Assembly (NCBI RefSeq): GCF_900110265.1
Contig: NZ_FODB01000003.1
Coordinates: 31,803 to 95,802 of the forward strand
Length of the DNA stretch: 64,000 nt
Direction of reading: 5' to 3'
DNA from: Vreelandella aquamarina
Lineage (GTDB): Bacteria; Pseudomonadota; Gammaproteobacteria; Pseudomonadales; Halomonadaceae
Shown: positions 53,533-64,000 of the stretch, piece by piece
Layout of the letters: every line of letters starts with the position of its first letter
Position numbering within the stretch: the stretch's first letter is position 1
Position numbers and translations under genes: made by a program
Notes under the pieces: model-generated
The model's input: the letters and a program-made list of their open reading frames with translations, nothing else
The model's database searches: none
What the model was told of the DNA's origin: nothing

Positions 53533-55614
53533 TTAGCGACCACCCACCAGCGTGGTAACGCGCAGGGTGCGGTCGTCGGGAATTTCCGCTTGAGACATCA
53601 CCACTAAGTGGCGCATGCGGCGGCGCAGGAAGCGCGACAACACGGCCCGTAGCGAGTGCTGAACCACCAGCACAGGCGCTTCACCACTGCCTTCATGTTT
53701 CTCTAACGCTTGCTGCGCTTGATTCATCAAGGTATCCGCCAGCCCTGGCTCCATCGCACCATTGCCGTTCATTGCTTGCAACAAGACTTGCTCTAACTGC
53801 GCATCCAGCCCCATCACATGCAGCGTATCTTGGCCCGCGAACCACTGCTGGGTAATGGCCCTGCCCAGCGCAATACGCACCAGAGCCGTTAGCTCGTTGG
53901 GGTCTTTCTGCTGACCCGCATGCTCTGCCAAGGTGTCCAGCACGGTACGCATATCACGAATCGAGACATCCTCATCCAGTAGGTTCTGCAAAATGCGCTG
54001 CAGCACGGTGAGGGAGATGGACTTCGGCACTACTTCTTCGACCAGCGATTTTTGATCTTCGCCCAACTTGTCCAGCAGCTTTTGAACCTCCTGGCGGCCC
54101 AGCAGTTCAGGCGAGTGACGGTGCAGCAGATGGTTAAGGTGCGTGGCGATGACCGTACTGGCATCCACGACCGTGTACCCGTATACCTGAGCATGCTCCC
54201 GTTGGTTAGCGTCAATCCATACTGCTGGCAAGCCAAAGGCAGGGTCTTGGGTCGGTGTACCCTGAAGCTCCCCCGAGACCTGACCAGGATCAATGGCTAG
54301 CCATTTACCGGCCTGCGCCTCAGCGCGGCCAATTTCCGCTCCCTTCATGGAGAGCACATAGGTATTGGGTGGTAGTTCTAAGTTATCGCGAATGTGCACC
54401 ACGGGCGGCAGGAAGCCCACTTCCTGGGCAAACTTCTTGCGTACGCTTTTAATACGGTCCAGCAGTTCACCCTTCTGCCGGGAATCCACCAAGGGGATCA
54501 AGCGATGCCCCACCTCTAAACCAAGCATGTCTACCAGTTGAACATCTTCCCAACTGGCTTCAGGTGTTTCCTGGATGGGCGGTGGTGCTGCAGAGATCTC
54601 TTCCTTAACCAAGGTCTGCTCTTTTCTACGCATTAGATACCAGGCTAGGCCGCCCAGCAGCGCCGTGAAAATAAGGAAAACGAGGTTGGGCATACCGGGA
54701 ACAAGGCCTAGCAGGCCCATTACCATGGCTGCCAGAATCATCACCTGGGGGTTTACAAACAGCTGGCTGATCATCTGCTGACCAACGTCCTGCTCGGTAT
54801 TTACCCGTGACACGGTCACGCCCGCCGCCGTGGAGATCACCAGCGCTGGAATCTGGGCGACGAGGCCATCACCAATCGTTAGCAGCGTATAAGTGCGGGC
54901 AGCATCGGCAAACCCCAGGTCGTGTTGCATCATACCAATCAGTAGGCCGCCGATAATATTAACCACCATGATAACCAGGCCTGCCACGGCATCACCGCGG
55001 ACGAATTTACTGGCACCGTCCATTGAGCCATAAAAATCCGCTTCCTGGGCAACCTCGGCACGGCGCTTTTTCGCTTCGTCCTCACCAATCAGGCCAGCGT
55101 TCAGGTCGGCATCAATCGCCATCTGCTTGCCGGGCATAGCGTCAAGCACGAAGCGGGCCCCTACCTCGGCAATACGCCCAGCCCCCTTGGTGATTACCAT
55201 AAAGTTGATAATCACCAGGATGAGGAACACGACCAAGCCTACCGCGAAATTACCGCCTACCAGGAAGGTGCCGAAGGCCTCAATGACCTTGCCCGCCGCA
55301 TCGCCGCCTTCGTGGCCTTCCATCAATACCACACGGGTCGAGGCGACGTTCAGCGAAAGACGCAGCAACGTGGTAAACAGCAGCACGGCCGGAAACGCGG
55401 CAAAGTCCAGCGGCTTCTCGGCGAACATGCTGACCAACAACACCATAATCGATAGCGCAATATTGAAAGTGAACAGCAGATCCAGCGCGAACGGCGGAAG
55501 GGGCAGAATCATCATGCCCAGAATCATTAAAATCAGCAGCGGACCGGCGAGCAGCTTCATGCTCACATCGTTCATCCAGTTACGCTGATTGATCAACTGG
55601 CTTAAGCCTTTCAT
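53533..55614 (-). CDS. flhA: Flagellar export gate protein FlhA
   Basis: FlhA is the large membrane component of the flagellar type III export gate. The 693-aa protein has about eight N-terminal membrane segments. The conserved cytoplasmic FHIPEP-type loop includes RIAEVGARFVLDAMPGKQMA, IDADLNAGLIGEDEAKKRR and QEADFYGSMDGASKFVRGDA. The C-terminal chaperone-docking domain follows. Its ATG overlaps the flhB stop (ATGA). Confidence 0.96.
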   Translation of the reverse strand: MKGLSQLINQRNWMNDVSMKLLAGPLLILMILGMMILPLPPFALDLLFTFNIALSIMVLLVSMFAEKPLDFAAFPAVLLFTTLLRLSLNVASTRVVLMEGHEGGDAAGKVIEAFGTFLVGGNFAVGLVVFLILVIINFMVITKGAGRIAEVGARFVLDAMPGKQMAIDADLNAGLIGEDEAKKRRAEVAQEADFYGSMDGASKFVRGDAVAGLVIMVVNIIGGLLIGMMQHDLGFADAARTYTLLTIGDGLVAQIPALVISTAAGVTVSRVNTEQDVGQQMISQLFVNPQVMILAAMVMGLLGLVPGMPNLVFLIFTALLGGLAWYLMRRKEQTLVKEEISAAPPPIQETPEASWEDVQLVDMLGLEVGHRLIPLVDSRQKGELLDRIKSVRKKFAQEVGFLPPVVHIRDNLELPPNTYVLSMKGAEIGRAEAQAGKWLAIDPGQVSGELQGTPTQDPAFGLPAVWIDANQREHAQVYGYTVVDASTVIATHLNHLLHRHSPELLGRQEVQKLLDKLGEDQKSLVEEVVPKSISLTVLQRILQNLLDEDVSIRDMRTVLDTLAEHAGQQKDPNELTALVRIALGRAITQQWFAGQDTLHVMGLDAQLEQVLLQAMNGNGAMEPGLADTLMNQAQQALEKHEGSGEAPVLVVQHSLRAVLSRFLRRRMRHLVVMSQAEIPDDRTLRVTTLVGGR

Positions 55615-56777
55615 GGTTGCGCCTCATTGCCATCGGCACGACGGCCGGGACTATCCATTTCCGGGGGTACCGGTAAATTATCGGGTGTGGGGGGCACCTC
55701 GCCTCCTTGTTGTGCAACATGTTTCAGGCGGTAGGCCCAGGCCATCACTTCGGCCACGGCAGTGTACAGTTCGGCGGGCACTTCATCTTCTAAGTCGACA
55801 TGATGATACAGGGCGCGCGCCAGAGGTGCTGCCTCCAAGCGCGGAACACCTGCTTCCTCGCCAATCTCACGGATTCGAGCGGCAACAGCATCGGCCCCTT
55901 TGGCCACCAACCGAGGAGCCCCCATACGCCCCTCCTGGTAAACCAGCGCCACTGCATAGTGGGTTGGGTTGGTAATAATGACATCAGCTTCAGGTACTTT
56001 GCTCATCATGCGCCCGCGGGCCATGGCCTGCTGCTGCTGGCGAATACGGCCCTTCACATGGGGGTCGCCCTCAGAGTCTTTATGCTCTTGCTTCACCTCT
56101 TCTTTGGTCATACGCAGCTGTTTGGCGTTATTCCACAGCTGAAATGGGACATCAATGAGAATAACCACGATCAGTGACAGGACGATGAGGCCCGCCACCA
56201 GCGCTGCCATATTCAGCGCACTGACCAGTCCCTGCTGCACGGGCTGGTCCATTAGCCCCATAAATTTGCCAATATTAAAATATAAAAAGCCAGCTGCCAC
56301 ACCGCCCACCAAGATGGACTTAGCAATCGCCTTAGCCAGCTCAGCAAGGGCCTGAACAGAAAATATCCTTTTTAACCCTTTCACTGGGTTTAATTTTGAA
56401 AATTTAGGCTGCAACGATTTTGAAGAGATTAACCAGCCACCTAGCAGTGCCGGTGCAACCAGTGCAATCACCGTGAGCAGTAAAAATAAGGGAAGCATAG
56501 CGATGAGGGTTCGCTGGCCAAGATCCAGCGCATTCACCAACATAGGCGTGCTTTCCATGGCATGGCGGCGCTCAAATAAAAACGCCTGCTCCATCACCAT
56601 CCCAAGCTGGTCATAGAGCATTTGCCCCATACCCCACAACCCCATCACCCCACCCAGCAGCATCATGAAGGTAGTTAGTTCGCGGGATCGAGGCACCTGA
56701 CCCTCTTCGCGGGCTTTATCTAATCGCCTGGGCGTGGCCTCTTCGGTTTTTTCCTGATCGCTGTCGTTATCTGCCAT
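55611..56777 (-). CDS. flhB: Flagellar export switch protein FlhB
   Basis: FlhB switches export from rod/hook to filament substrates by self-cleavage at NPTH. The 388-aa protein starts MADNDSDQEKTEEATPRRL, has four membrane segments, and the cleavage site in IITNPTHYAVAL followed by the C-terminal domain. The family-typical start is the ATG at 56777; the frame extends 15 codons upstream. It is coupled to flhA. Confidence 0.95.
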   Translation of the reverse strand: MADNDSDQEKTEEATPRRLDKAREEGQVPRSRELTTFMMLLGGVMGLWGMGQMLYDQLGMVMEQAFLFERRHAMESTPMLVNALDLGQRTLIAMLPLFLLLTVIALVAPALLGGWLISSKSLQPKFSKLNPVKGLKRIFSVQALAELAKAIAKSILVGGVAAGFLYFNIGKFMGLMDQPVQQGLVSALNMAALVAGLIVLSLIVVILIDVPFQLWNNAKQLRMTKEEVKQEHKDSEGDPHVKGRIRQQQQAMARGRMMSKVPEADVIITNPTHYAVALVYQEGRMGAPRLVAKGADAVAARIREIGEEAGVPRLEAAPLARALYHHVDLEDEVPAELYTAVAEVMAWAYRLKHVAQQGGEVPPTPDNLPVPPEMDSPGRRADGNEAQP

Positions 56778-56831
56778 GCTGTTATCCGGCTGACGAGTGG
56801 CCAGTTGACCAAAATAAGGCATACCATAAAC

Positions 56832-56855
56832 TCAGCCGCCCTAAAGGACGGCTGA
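56832..56855. terminator. Hairpin between cheZ and flhB
   Basis: Arms TCAGCCG and CGGCTGA, with an inner CC/GG pair past one mismatch, enclose a TAAA loop. It lies in the 130-bp gap after cheZ. On the minus strand only a short GTTTA follows, so it could be a weak terminator separating cheYZ from flhBA. Confidence 0.45.
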
Positions 56856-56910
56856 ACAGTCTACCTATTTTGCCAGATGCAGCGGCTTACAATGAGCTAA
56901 TAACCCAGCA

Positions 56911-57606
56911 TTAAAAGCCTAATTCGTCCAATAAGTCGTCTACCTGATCCTGGCCGGTAACGATATCAGGGGCGTTCTCTTTCACCTGCGGCCCATTAAG
57001 AAGATCTTCATTGCGGCGAGCTTTCTCATTTTTCCACTGATCTTCGGCCTTGCGCTGCATCGTTTCACGAGCTTCAACACCGGGAACATTGTCGATGAGT
57101 ACCTGTACCAGCTGATGCTCGATCTCACGGATCACATCCATCATTTTCTTGATGACTTGACCGGTAAGATCCTGGAAATCCTGTGCCATCATAATGTCCA
57201 TCAGCTCCTTGTTGGTCGCTGAGGTAATTTCTGGCACGTCGCTCAGGTAGGTGCGCGTCTCTTTTACCAACACCTTTGCGTCGTCTAGCTCTTTTGGTGC
57301 TTCGAACCACTCGGCCCAACGCTTGTCGAGTGCTTCCGCACGCTCAGAGAGCTGATCTTGCAGCGGCTGCGCACGATCAATGGCGTTCAACGCCCTGTCT
57401 GCAGCCTGCTCGGTCATCGTCGCCACGTAGTGCAGCCGGTCACGGGCGTCGGGGATCGCTTCAGCGGCCTTTTCAATCTCTTTGTCTAAGCCCAACTCGC
57501 GCATATTGTCACGCAGCATGCGGGTAAGCTTACCAATGCGAAAGATAAGGTCTTCTGCGGCTTCTTCAGACAGTTGGGCAGAACCACCCTGCTCATTCTG
57601 ACTCAT
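56911..57606 (-). CDS. cheZ: CheY-P phosphatase CheZ
   Basis: CheZ dephosphorylates CheY-P. The 231-aa protein has the long helical hairpin with the catalytic segment [20 protein letters not shown] (catalytic Asp/Gln). A C-terminal CheY-binding peptide reads [12 protein letters not shown]. The cheY-cheZ pair is separated by 42 bp. Confidence 0.95.
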   Translation of the reverse strand: MSQNEQGGSAQLSEEAAEDLIFRIGKLTRMLRDNMRELGLDKEIEKAAEAIPDARDRLHYVATMTEQAADRALNAIDRAQPLQDQLSERAEALDKRWAEWFEAPKELDDAKVLVKETRTYLSDVPEITSATNKELMDIMMAQDFQDLTGQVIKKMMDVIREIEHQLVQVLIDNVPGVEARETMQRKAEDQWKNEKARRNEDLLNGPQVKENAPDIVTGQDQVDDLLDELGF

Positions 57607-57648
57607 TGTGTTGTCTCCTCGTTAACCGAGCGCCTTGGCTCAGCCGCG

Positions 57649-58038
57649 TCATTTACCCATTTTCTCGAAGATTTTATTCAGCTTCTCTTCTAGGGTCGCG
57701 GCAGTGAACGGTTTGACGACATAACCATTGGCACCCGCTTGTGCGGCAGCAATAATATTCTCTTTTTTCGCTTCGGCCGTTACCATCAGTACCGGCAAGT
57801 CTTTTAGCGCATTGTCCTGGCGAATCTCTTTCAGCATTTCCAGGCCATCTAGGTTGGGCATGTTCCAGTCGGAAACCACAAACTCAAAATTGCCCGCGCG
57901 CAATTTATTAAGCGCATCTTGACCATCTTCGGCTTCTTCAACATTAGTGAAGCCCAGCTCTTTCAACAGGCTACGTACGATCCGGCGCATAGTGGGAAAA
58001 TCGTCTACTACCAAGAAACTCATGTTCTTATCAGCCAT
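57649..58038 (-). CDS. cheY: Chemotaxis response regulator CheY
   Basis: CheY is the single-domain response regulator that binds the flagellar switch. The 129-aa protein has the acidic pair in [13 protein letters not shown], the phosphoacceptor Asp in [17 protein letters not shown], the switch Thr in [13 protein letters not shown] and the Lys in [16 protein letters not shown]. It is identical in layout to E. coli CheY. Confidence 0.97.
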   Translation of the reverse strand: MADKNMSFLVVDDFPTMRRIVRSLLKELGFTNVEEAEDGQDALNKLRAGNFEFVVSDWNMPNLDGLEMLKEIRQDNALKDLPVLMVTAEAKKENIIAAAQAGANGYVVKPFTAATLEEKLNKIFEKMGK

Positions 58039-58091
58039 TGGTCATCCTCTCAATAACGACATCTATAGGGTGACTGGGAATTCAGTCAGGG

Positions 58092-59795
58092 TTAAAATTC
58101 TTCCCACTCTTCGTGGTGCTGCTGGGCAGTTGCTCGACGATTCGGCGGTAAAGCCGTTGACTGAGCAGCAGACGCCTTAGGAACCGACGTGTGCGATGCT
58201 GATACACGCGTAGGTAACGCATGTGATGCCTGCTGAGCACTTAGCACCTGAAAGACCGCGACCGCCTCTTCTAAGCGATTTGCTTGCTCTTCTAGTGAAG
58301 CGGCCGCTGCGGTTGCCTGCTGGACCAACGCGGCATTTTGCTGAGTCACCTGGTCCATTTGCCCCACTGCCTGACTCACCTGCTCAATACCGTCGCTCTG
58401 CTCTTGGGACGCCGCTGAAATCTCATCCATGATATCTGTAACCCGGCGCACCGCGGTGACGACTTCCGTCATTGTCTGGCCCGCCTTTTCTACCAGAGAT
58501 GACCCCTGGTTGATCTGACTAACAGACGCCTCAATCAGCGTTTTAATCTCTTTTGCCGCATCCGCACTGCGGCTAGCGAGGTTACGCACTTCCCCGGCCA
58601 CCACCGCAAACCCGCGCCCTTGCTCGCCAGCCCGCGCTGCCTCAACCGAAGCATTCAGTGCCAGAATATTGGTCTGAAACGCGATGGAATCGATCACATT
58701 AGTGATATCTGCCACTTTTTGAGAGCTGGTGGAGATACCGTGCATGGTTTGCACCACTTGTTCAACGACTTGACCACCCTGCTCTGCTGTGGTGGAAGCA
58801 TCAGCGGCTAGCGTACTGGCCTGTCGAGCGTTGTCAGCATTCTGTTTCACGGTGGCTGTCATCTGCTCCATACTGGCCGCCGTTTGCTCAATGGACGCTG
58901 CCTGCTGCTCAGTACGCGATGAAAGATCAGCATTGCCGCTGGCGATTTCTCGGGTGCCGTGGTGAATCTCTCGACTCCCCTCGCGCACGCGTGCCACCGT
59001 TGCGCTAAGGTTTTGCTGCATGGTGGCCATAGCCGAAAATAAACGGCCAATTTCGTTTTTACCGGCCTCTGGCAGCGGCTGCGTTAAGTCTGCCTCGGCA
59101 ATGCGATCAAGCCGCTGAACGGCATTGTTAAGTGGCGCAATGACTGTGCGGCGTAAACCGATATAAATGGCCAGCGTCACTATCAGCGCAAGGCCTACCG
59201 CTAGCGCGTTGATTAAGGTAAACAGCTCTCCCTGAGACTCAGCATCCACACGGATTGTATCAACACGCCCAAAACCATAATCGACGAAGGCATCAATACT
59301 TTCGGAGAGTGCGTTTAGTGGCTCGGCCAGTTCGCCTCGTAGCTGGTTAAACGTATTGATATCCATGAACTCAAAGCTAGCGTGTTGCTGCTTTACCAGA
59401 TCAAGCACAGCGCGGAAGTTTTCATCGACAGCGCTTCCCAAAACTTCACCCCGTGCTGTACGCGGCGCGGCCTGATACTTCTCAAAGCGACGCTCGGCCC
59501 GTTCGATACGATTTGCCGCCACCTCTACCTGCTCATTAGATTGGCGAGTCTGCCCCACCATCAGTAAATTAGAGGCAGTCTCCATGGCTAGCATGGCTTG
59601 GTTGAGTAGAGAGTCGGCGCGGTTCAGCTCGTTAAGCTGTTCATTTCCAATAAGATTCAGCGTCGCTAAGTTACTCTGAGCATTACGGTCAGCCACGACG
59701 CCAAGCCCACCCACAACCAACATCAGCGTGACGAGGCAAGTTAGCGCCGTTACCACGGTCGAATGAATACTTAAATTGCGCAGTAAACGCGTCAT
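58092..59795 (-). CDS. Methyl-accepting chemotaxis protein with CheR/CheB tether
   Basis: The 567-aa receptor has TM1 (about residues 11-31), a periplasmic four-helix-bundle region, TM2 (about 188-210), a HAMP domain ([20 protein letters not shown]) and a signalling tip with [20 protein letters not shown] and [15 protein letters not shown]. It ends in EWEEF, matching the C-terminal pentapeptide (xWxxF) that binds CheR and CheB. GGGGAG 9 bp upstream supports the start at 59795. Confidence 0.94.
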   Translation of the reverse strand: MTRLLRNLSIHSTVVTALTCLVTLMLVVGGLGVVADRNAQSNLATLNLIGNEQLNELNRADSLLNQAMLAMETASNLLMVGQTRQSNEQVEVAANRIERAERRFEKYQAAPRTARGEVLGSAVDENFRAVLDLVKQQHASFEFMDINTFNQLRGELAEPLNALSESIDAFVDYGFGRVDTIRVDAESQGELFTLINALAVGLALIVTLAIYIGLRRTVIAPLNNAVQRLDRIAEADLTQPLPEAGKNEIGRLFSAMATMQQNLSATVARVREGSREIHHGTREIASGNADLSSRTEQQAASIEQTAASMEQMTATVKQNADNARQASTLAADASTTAEQGGQVVEQVVQTMHGISTSSQKVADITNVIDSIAFQTNILALNASVEAARAGEQGRGFAVVAGEVRNLASRSADAAKEIKTLIEASVSQINQGSSLVEKAGQTMTEVVTAVRRVTDIMDEISAASQEQSDGIEQVSQAVGQMDQVTQQNAALVQQATAAAASLEEQANRLEEAVAVFQVLSAQQASHALPTRVSASHTSVPKASAAQSTALPPNRRATAQQHHEEWEEF

Positions 59796-59852
59796 TGTTA
59801 TGGCTCCCCTTATTAATGCATGAACCAAGAAGGGTTTGACATTTCTTGGTAC

Positions 59853-60914
59853 TTAAACGCGCTGCGCGCGCCCTGAAGCAGCAACCAGCGCCATAAGACG
59901 CGACGGTATATCGTCGAGTGCAACGACCTCGACTGCTCCCCCAACGGCAATCGCCTCGCGCGGCATACCAAAAACCACACAGGTCTCTTCATTTTGTGCG
60001 ATCGTCGGCGCACCTGCTTGACGCATTTCTAATAGGCCTGCCGCGCCATCTTTTCCCATACCGGTCAGAATGACGCCGATGGCGTTTTTACCAGCATGCT
60101 TAGAAGCGGAGTGAAACAACACATCTACCGAGGGGCGATGGCGGTTAACCGGCGGTCCATCGTTTAGGCGGGCTACGTAGTTGGCGCCACTGCGGGCAAG
60201 CTCTAAGTGCTGGTCGCCAGGGGCAATATAGGCATGGCCTGGCAGAACCCGCTCACCGTCCGTGGCTTCCTTCACGGTAATACTACACAGTCGATCCAGG
60301 CGTTCTGCAAAAGAGCGCGTGAAGCCACCGGGCATATGCTGGGTAATTAAAATGGCAGGCGCATTGGCAGGTAAAGGTTCTAATACGGCACGGATTGCTT
60401 CAGTGCCGCCAGTAGAAGCACCAATAATAATGAGCTTCTCGCTGGATATCATGGGTGCTTTAAGCCGAGTGGGCGGCGGCGTGTTTTTATGGCGTGCCTG
60501 ACGCGGACGCGAACGAGCTGCAGCACGCAATTTTTCAGCAATTTCGTTAGCATACTCCATCATACCGCTGCGAATACCCAGGCTTGGCTTCGCTACAAAA
60601 TCCAGCGCACCGAGCTCCAGGGCGCGCAGGGTAATTTCAGAGCCGCTTTGGGTTAGCGACGACACCATCAGCACCGGCATAGGGCGCAATCGCATCAGCC
60701 GCTCAAGAAAATCGAGGCCGTCCATCCTCGGCATCTCGACATCAAGCGTCAGTACATCTGGGTTATGCTGCTTGATCAGATCTCGGGCAGCGATGGGGTC
60801 AGGCGCAACGGCGACAACTTCCATGTCTGGCTGTGAGTTAATGATTTCGGTCAGCAAATCACGAATCAGCGCCGAGTCATCGACGCACAACACTTTGATC
60901 TTGGCAGCGCTCAA
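59853..60914 (-). CDS. cheB: Protein-glutamate methylesterase/deamidase CheB
   Basis: CheB demethylates and deamidates chemoreceptors when phosphorylated by CheA. The 353-aa protein has a receiver domain ([17 protein letters not shown], phosphoacceptor in [19 protein letters not shown]). The methylesterase domain has the Ser-His-Asp triad: [28 protein letters not shown] and [13 protein letters not shown]. The start is TTG at 60914, decided by a perfect AGGAGG 6 bp upstream. Confidence 0.95.
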   Translation of the reverse strand: MSAAKIKVLCVDDSALIRDLLTEIINSQPDMEVVAVAPDPIAARDLIKQHNPDVLTLDVEMPRMDGLDFLERLMRLRPMPVLMVSSLTQSGSEITLRALELGALDFVAKPSLGIRSGMMEYANEIAEKLRAAARSRPRQARHKNTPPPTRLKAPMISSEKLIIIGASTGGTEAIRAVLEPLPANAPAILITQHMPGGFTRSFAERLDRLCSITVKEATDGERVLPGHAYIAPGDQHLELARSGANYVARLNDGPPVNRHRPSVDVLFHSASKHAGKNAIGVILTGMGKDGAAGLLEMRQAGAPTIAQNEETCVVFGMPREAIAVGGAVEVVALDDIPSRLMALVAASGRAQRV

Positions 60915-61009
60915 AGCACGCCTCCTCTTACGGTATCCACCGCGGCATCACTCCCTGCTGGCAAACGCCCTCGCCGGAGCTTAGCTCACGTCTATTGTTC
61001 ACTTATTGT

Positions 61010-61894
61010 TCACTTATTCGCGAGGGTATAAACCGTTTGCCCGCGCAACTTAAACGCATCGCTGATATACGAGAAGTTTTCGGAGTGTCCCGCAAATAGC
61101 AGACCATCCTGTTTCATCAGCGGTGCAAACCGCTTCAAAATCTTAGCTTGCGTCTCTTTGTCGAAATAAATCATGACATTACGACAAAATATTGCATCAA
61201 AAGGGCCTTTGATAGGCCACTGAGGGGCCAGCAAGTTCAGTGGCATAAACTCAACAAGTGCCGAGACTTCTGGGCGCACGCGGGCAAGCCCGATGTGATT
61301 GCCGGTACCTTTTTGAAAGAACCGCTTCACTCGCGCTTCGTCCAGTTTGCGCACTTGCTCCTGGGGATAAATCCCCTTACGTGCTTTCGCCAGTGCATCG
61401 GTATCAATGTCGGTAGCAATCACTTTGGCTTGGGAGGCTTTCGCGCCAAGTGTCTCTAGCAGCGTCATGGCAATCGAGTAGGGTTCCTCCCCCGTCGAGG
61501 CAGCTGAACACCAGATGGTTACCGGCTCCTGCTTATGCTTAACATGCTCTGCCAACAACGGGAAGTGATGCGACTCACGGAAGAAGGCGGTTAAGTTGGT
61601 GGTCAAAGCGTTGGTAAACGCCTCCCACTCTTTTGCGTCAGGCTGACGCTCCAACCGCGACAGGTAGTCAGTAAAGCGCGTCATGCCATGATGGCGCAGC
61701 CGCTTAGCTAAGCGGCTATAGACCATTTCGCGCTTATGCTCAGCTAATACAATACCAGCGCGCTGGTAAATCAGCTCTCGAATGCGCGCAAAATCAGCAT
61801 CGGTCAGCACCAGATCTCGTTCGATCTGCCCACTAGACGTCCATTGGCCTGCGTCGCTACCCCGTTCGCGTTGGTCTGTCAAAACTCTTCCCAC
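61010..61894 (-). CDS. cheR: Chemotaxis protein methyltransferase CheR
   Basis: CheR methylates receptor glutamates using S-adenosylmethionine. The 294-aa protein has the N-terminal helical domain ([20 protein letters not shown]) and the SAM-binding domain with [40 protein letters not shown] and [13 protein letters not shown]. The GTG start at 61894 overlaps the stop of the upstream receptor gene by 16 bp; a TTG at 61882 is another possible start. Either way the two genes look translationally coupled. Confidence 0.94.
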   Translation of the reverse strand: MGRVLTDQRERGSDAGQWTSSGQIERDLVLTDADFARIRELIYQRAGIVLAEHKREMVYSRLAKRLRHHGMTRFTDYLSRLERQPDAKEWEAFTNALTTNLTAFFRESHHFPLLAEHVKHKQEPVTIWCSAASTGEEPYSIAMTLLETLGAKASQAKVIATDIDTDALAKARKGIYPQEQVRKLDEARVKRFFQKGTGNHIGLARVRPEVSALVEFMPLNLLAPQWPIKGPFDAIFCRNVMIYFDKETQAKILKRFAPLMKQDGLLFAGHSENFSYISDAFKLRGQTVYTLANK

Positions 61895-63630
61895 TCCTCT
61901 ACAGAGGCCATTTGCCGTTTCTTAGTCGGCACAGGCGATGTGGCACTGCTGTTATGTGCAGACCCCGCTGGCAACACGTTTGCCTTTGGAGTTGCGGTCA
62001 CAGGCGGCTGCAAGCCAGTGGCCGCTAGCGGGCTTTGGTTAAGTCGAAACGCTTCAACGGAAAGCGACAACAGTCCTGCTTGTTGCTCTAGGGCAACAGC
62101 TGCCCGTGCAGTTTCTTGAACGCGCAGAGCATTTTGCTGTGTTGCTTGATCCATTTCCGCAACGGCTTGGTTGACTTCCGTAATACCGCTGCTTTGTTCC
62201 GCAGAAGCCGCCGAGATGTCGCGCATAATATGACTAACGCTGCGTGCGGCTTCGGCAACCTCACTAATCGCTGCCTCAGCTTTTTCGACTAAGCCAGCGC
62301 CTACGCTCACTTCCTGGCTCGAATCGTCAATAAGTGTGCGAATTTCCTGCGCTGCTCCAGCACTACGCCCAGCAAGCTTACGCACCTCTTCGGCCACCAC
62401 AGCGAAGCCACGACCATGCTCTCCCGCCCTGGCGGCTTCCACCGAGGCATTCAGAGCCAAGATATTGGTCTGAAACGCAATCGAATCGATGACGTTGATA
62501 ATGTCGGTCATTTTCTGCGAGCTTTGTGTTATCCGCTGCATATTAGCGACCAGTTGTGTCATCAACTCCCCGGTTTGTGTAACCCTTGTTGCATTGTTAT
62601 CGGCCAGTCGGCGCGCTTCTTGAGCATTATCGCTATTTTGCTTAACCGTGGTTGTCATCTCTTCCATACTGGAGGCCGTTTGCTGCAGCGAAGCTGCCTG
62701 CTGTTCAGTTCGCGTGGAGAGTGCTTCGTTGCCACTGGCAATGTCTTTAGCTGCAGGGGTGACTACGTCAATGCCACTTTTTACATCACTAATGATGTTG
62801 CTCAGGCTTTTACGCATGGTGTTGAGAGAGTCCATCAACTGACCAATTTCATCACGGCGTTTGGGCGGTACATGTGCCGCTAAATTGCCGCCTGCGATTT
62901 GCAACGTAAAACGTGACGCGTGCTTCAGTGGCGTAATAATAGAGCGCAGCGTTAGGACACTAATCAGTACCAGTAACAATAGTCCTGCACCTAATACACC
63001 AGCTTGTACGCTAAGCATGGCGGTTTGACCACGCTCGGCCTCTGCTGCCATTGCCTCCGCTGCTTCCTGCTTTTGAGCGATCAGTTGATTGACCATAGCG
63101 GATAGCTCCCGCCCCTCCTCGTTCATCACACTGATAACAGCATCCAGGCCGGTGAACGCTTGGTAAGTCTCTTCAGCCTGTAGCACGCTAGCCGCTTGGT
63201 TCATGCCTTCAGACAAAAAAGCTTGTAGCCGCTCGTTGAACGAAGTGGCCAACGGCGTCGTATTCACATCGCGACTGAAGTACGCCTGCCAGATATCAAC
63301 GATTTGTGTAGCACTTCCCTCTATCGCTTCCCCCATCTCGAAACGCTGGTTAATCAGTTCCATGCGCTCAGGCTCAATCAGCGCCTGACGTGTTTGCGCA
63401 ATCGTTTGATCAATTTGCTGAAGGCGAATAACATCCCTTAAGCCATCGTTATTTAGCTCACCCAATCGTTCGCCTGCCACATTAAGGCCATAAAGCCCCA
63501 CGCCACCGCTCGCTACTAGCAGGGCCCCTGCCACGACCACCATGCCAACTAATTTGGCACGTATTGTGTCGAGACGAATGCGCTTAATGCGCTGTAACAA
63601 GCCCTTTTGGCGCACGCGCCCTTTATCCAA
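61879..63630 (-). CDS. Aer-like methyl-accepting chemotaxis protein, 5' end lost to an insertion sequence
   Basis: The 583-codon frame from a weak TTG (63630) has TM segments at about residues 27-52 and 200-222, a HAMP domain, the tip [20 protein letters not shown] and a C-terminal EWEEF tether. Upstream of the TTG the same frame continues to 63704 as [20 protein letters not shown]. This resembles the linker after the PAS domain in Aer-type receptors (xxAExLYAxLRxG...G.V.RKG). The PAS domain and true start are gone; an IS256-family element begins at about 63705. Whether any protein is made is uncertain. Confidence 0.8.
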   Translation of the reverse strand: MDKGRVRQKGLLQRIKRIRLDTIRAKLVGMVVVAGALLVASGGVGLYGLNVAGERLGELNNDGLRDVIRLQQIDQTIAQTRQALIEPERMELINQRFEMGEAIEGSATQIVDIWQAYFSRDVNTTPLATSFNERLQAFLSEGMNQAASVLQAEETYQAFTGLDAVISVMNEEGRELSAMVNQLIAQKQEAAEAMAAEAERGQTAMLSVQAGVLGAGLLLLVLISVLTLRSIITPLKHASRFTLQIAGGNLAAHVPPKRRDEIGQLMDSLNTMRKSLSNIISDVKSGIDVVTPAAKDIASGNEALSTRTEQQAASLQQTASSMEEMTTTVKQNSDNAQEARRLADNNATRVTQTGELMTQLVANMQRITQSSQKMTDIINVIDSIAFQTNILALNASVEAARAGEHGRGFAVVAEEVRKLAGRSAGAAQEIRTLIDDSSQEVSVGAGLVEKAEAAISEVAEAARSVSHIMRDISAASAEQSSGITEVNQAVAEMDQATQQNALRVQETARAAVALEQQAGLLSLSVEAFRLNQSPLAATGLQPPVTATPKANVLPAGSAHNSSATSPVPTKKRQMASVEEWEEF

Positions 63631-63704
63631 GTAGAGGCGCTTATTGCGCCCTTCTCGTATCTCTGCATAACGCTGTTCAGCCTGAGCAATCGCCTTGGAG
63701 TTAT

Positions 63705-64000
63705 TGTCAAATTCTGTGTATGGCCGGTCAGGCGGCAGTCCTGTCTGACTGATCGGTCAAGGGTTCGCCGTCCTTGAACTGGACGTTGTTCACGACCAGC
63801 TCCAGCTTGTTGAACCCCTTGATCCGCTTCCAGCGCTTCTGGGCGCTCTGAAGCAGCTTGAAGACCATCGCCAGGGTCGTCGCTCTGGAGCCGCAGTTCC
63901 GGCTGCGCTTGCTCCGCAGGCGGACCGTGGCGAAGGTCGACTCGATCGGGTTGGTGGTGCGGATATGCACCCAGTGTTCTGCCGGGTAGTCATAGAACGC
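63705..64000 (-). mobile_element. IS256-family insertion sequence, end fragment (runs off the window)
   Basis: The boundary is placed at about 63705, where the receptor linker frame gives way to TGTCAAATTCTGTGTATGG, similar to the terminal repeats of IS256-family elements. The transposase C-terminus lies immediately inside. The other end and any target duplication are outside the window. Confidence 0.75.
63728..64000 (-). CDS. IS256-family transposase, C-terminal part (partial)
   Basis: The visible 90 residues begin [20 protein letters not shown] and continue [20 protein letters not shown], the strongly conserved IS256/mutator C-terminal region that contains the last catalytic Glu (in NPIES). 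The end [20 protein letters not shown] is typical. The 5' part is beyond the window edge. Confidence 0.9.
   Translation of the reverse strand, partial: AFYDYPAEHWVHIRTTNPIESTFATVRLRSKRSRNCGSRATTLAMVFKLLQSAQKRWKRIKGFNKLELVVNNVQFKDGEPLTDQSDRTAA

Overview
The window looks like a chromosome segment of a moderately GC-rich gammaproteobacterium, most likely Halomonas or a close relative. This is inferred from protein recognition and gene order (nusG-secE-tRNA block, ssb-MFS-uvrA, split B12-dependent NrdJ, polar-type flagellar/chemotaxis block), not from a database search.

Layout. 1-5.5 kb: nusG and secE, then Trp, Thr, Gly and Tyr tRNAs with no tuf gene between Thr and Trp, then birA-coaX, and typA on the other strand. 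5.5-7.1 kb: a degenerate patch, a small membrane protein and an unusual membrane-anchored thioredoxin. 7.1-16.1 kb: rapA, a TIGR01777 SDR protein, a decayed FAD-oxidoreductase gene, a LitR/CarH-like MerR regulator with photolyase phrB, and a PAS-GGDEF-EAL protein. 16.3-24.96 kb: fabA-fabB, plsC, an RmlD-like protein, ssb, a YajR-like transporter and uvrA.

25061-43889 is a complete 18.8-kb Tn7-like transposon. It has 25-bp imperfect terminal inverted repeats (21/25 identical), repeated TnsB-type sites at both ends, and a 5-bp CCAGT target duplication. It interrupts the 3' part of a CRP/FNR-family regulator remnant, whose reading frame is restored exactly when the element and one CCAGT are removed. 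At the left end are tnsA, tnsB (D250, D334, E370), tnsC, tniQ/tnsD and a six-zinc-ribbon protein with an apparently inactivated tyrosine-recombinase-like C-terminus (TnsF-like). At the far right end, transcribed inward, is a 589-aa protein that resembles Tn7 TnsE. The cargo is a metal-resistance island (P-type ATPase, CadR-like regulator, ZIP, CDF exporter) combined with cell-envelope genes (lspA, lnt, L,D-transpeptidase, M23 protein, DsbA-like protein) and a BASS-family transporter. The cadA and CDF promoters share one MerR-type operator with a 19-bp spacer.

44-47.8 kb: split adenosylcobalamin ribonucleotide reductase (nrdJa, nrdJb), a secreted hypothetical protein and a diguanylate cyclase remnant. 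47.9-63.7 kb: a flagellar/chemotaxis block, all on the minus strand (mcp-cheR-cheB-mcp-cheY-cheZ-flhB-flhA-flhF-FlhG-position protein-flhE-fliA-motA-motB). FlhF carries a C-terminal extension of about 345 residues, and the FlhG-position protein has no P-loop. The first chemoreceptor of the block appears to be an Aer-type receptor whose PAS end was cut off by an IS256-family element that runs off the window.
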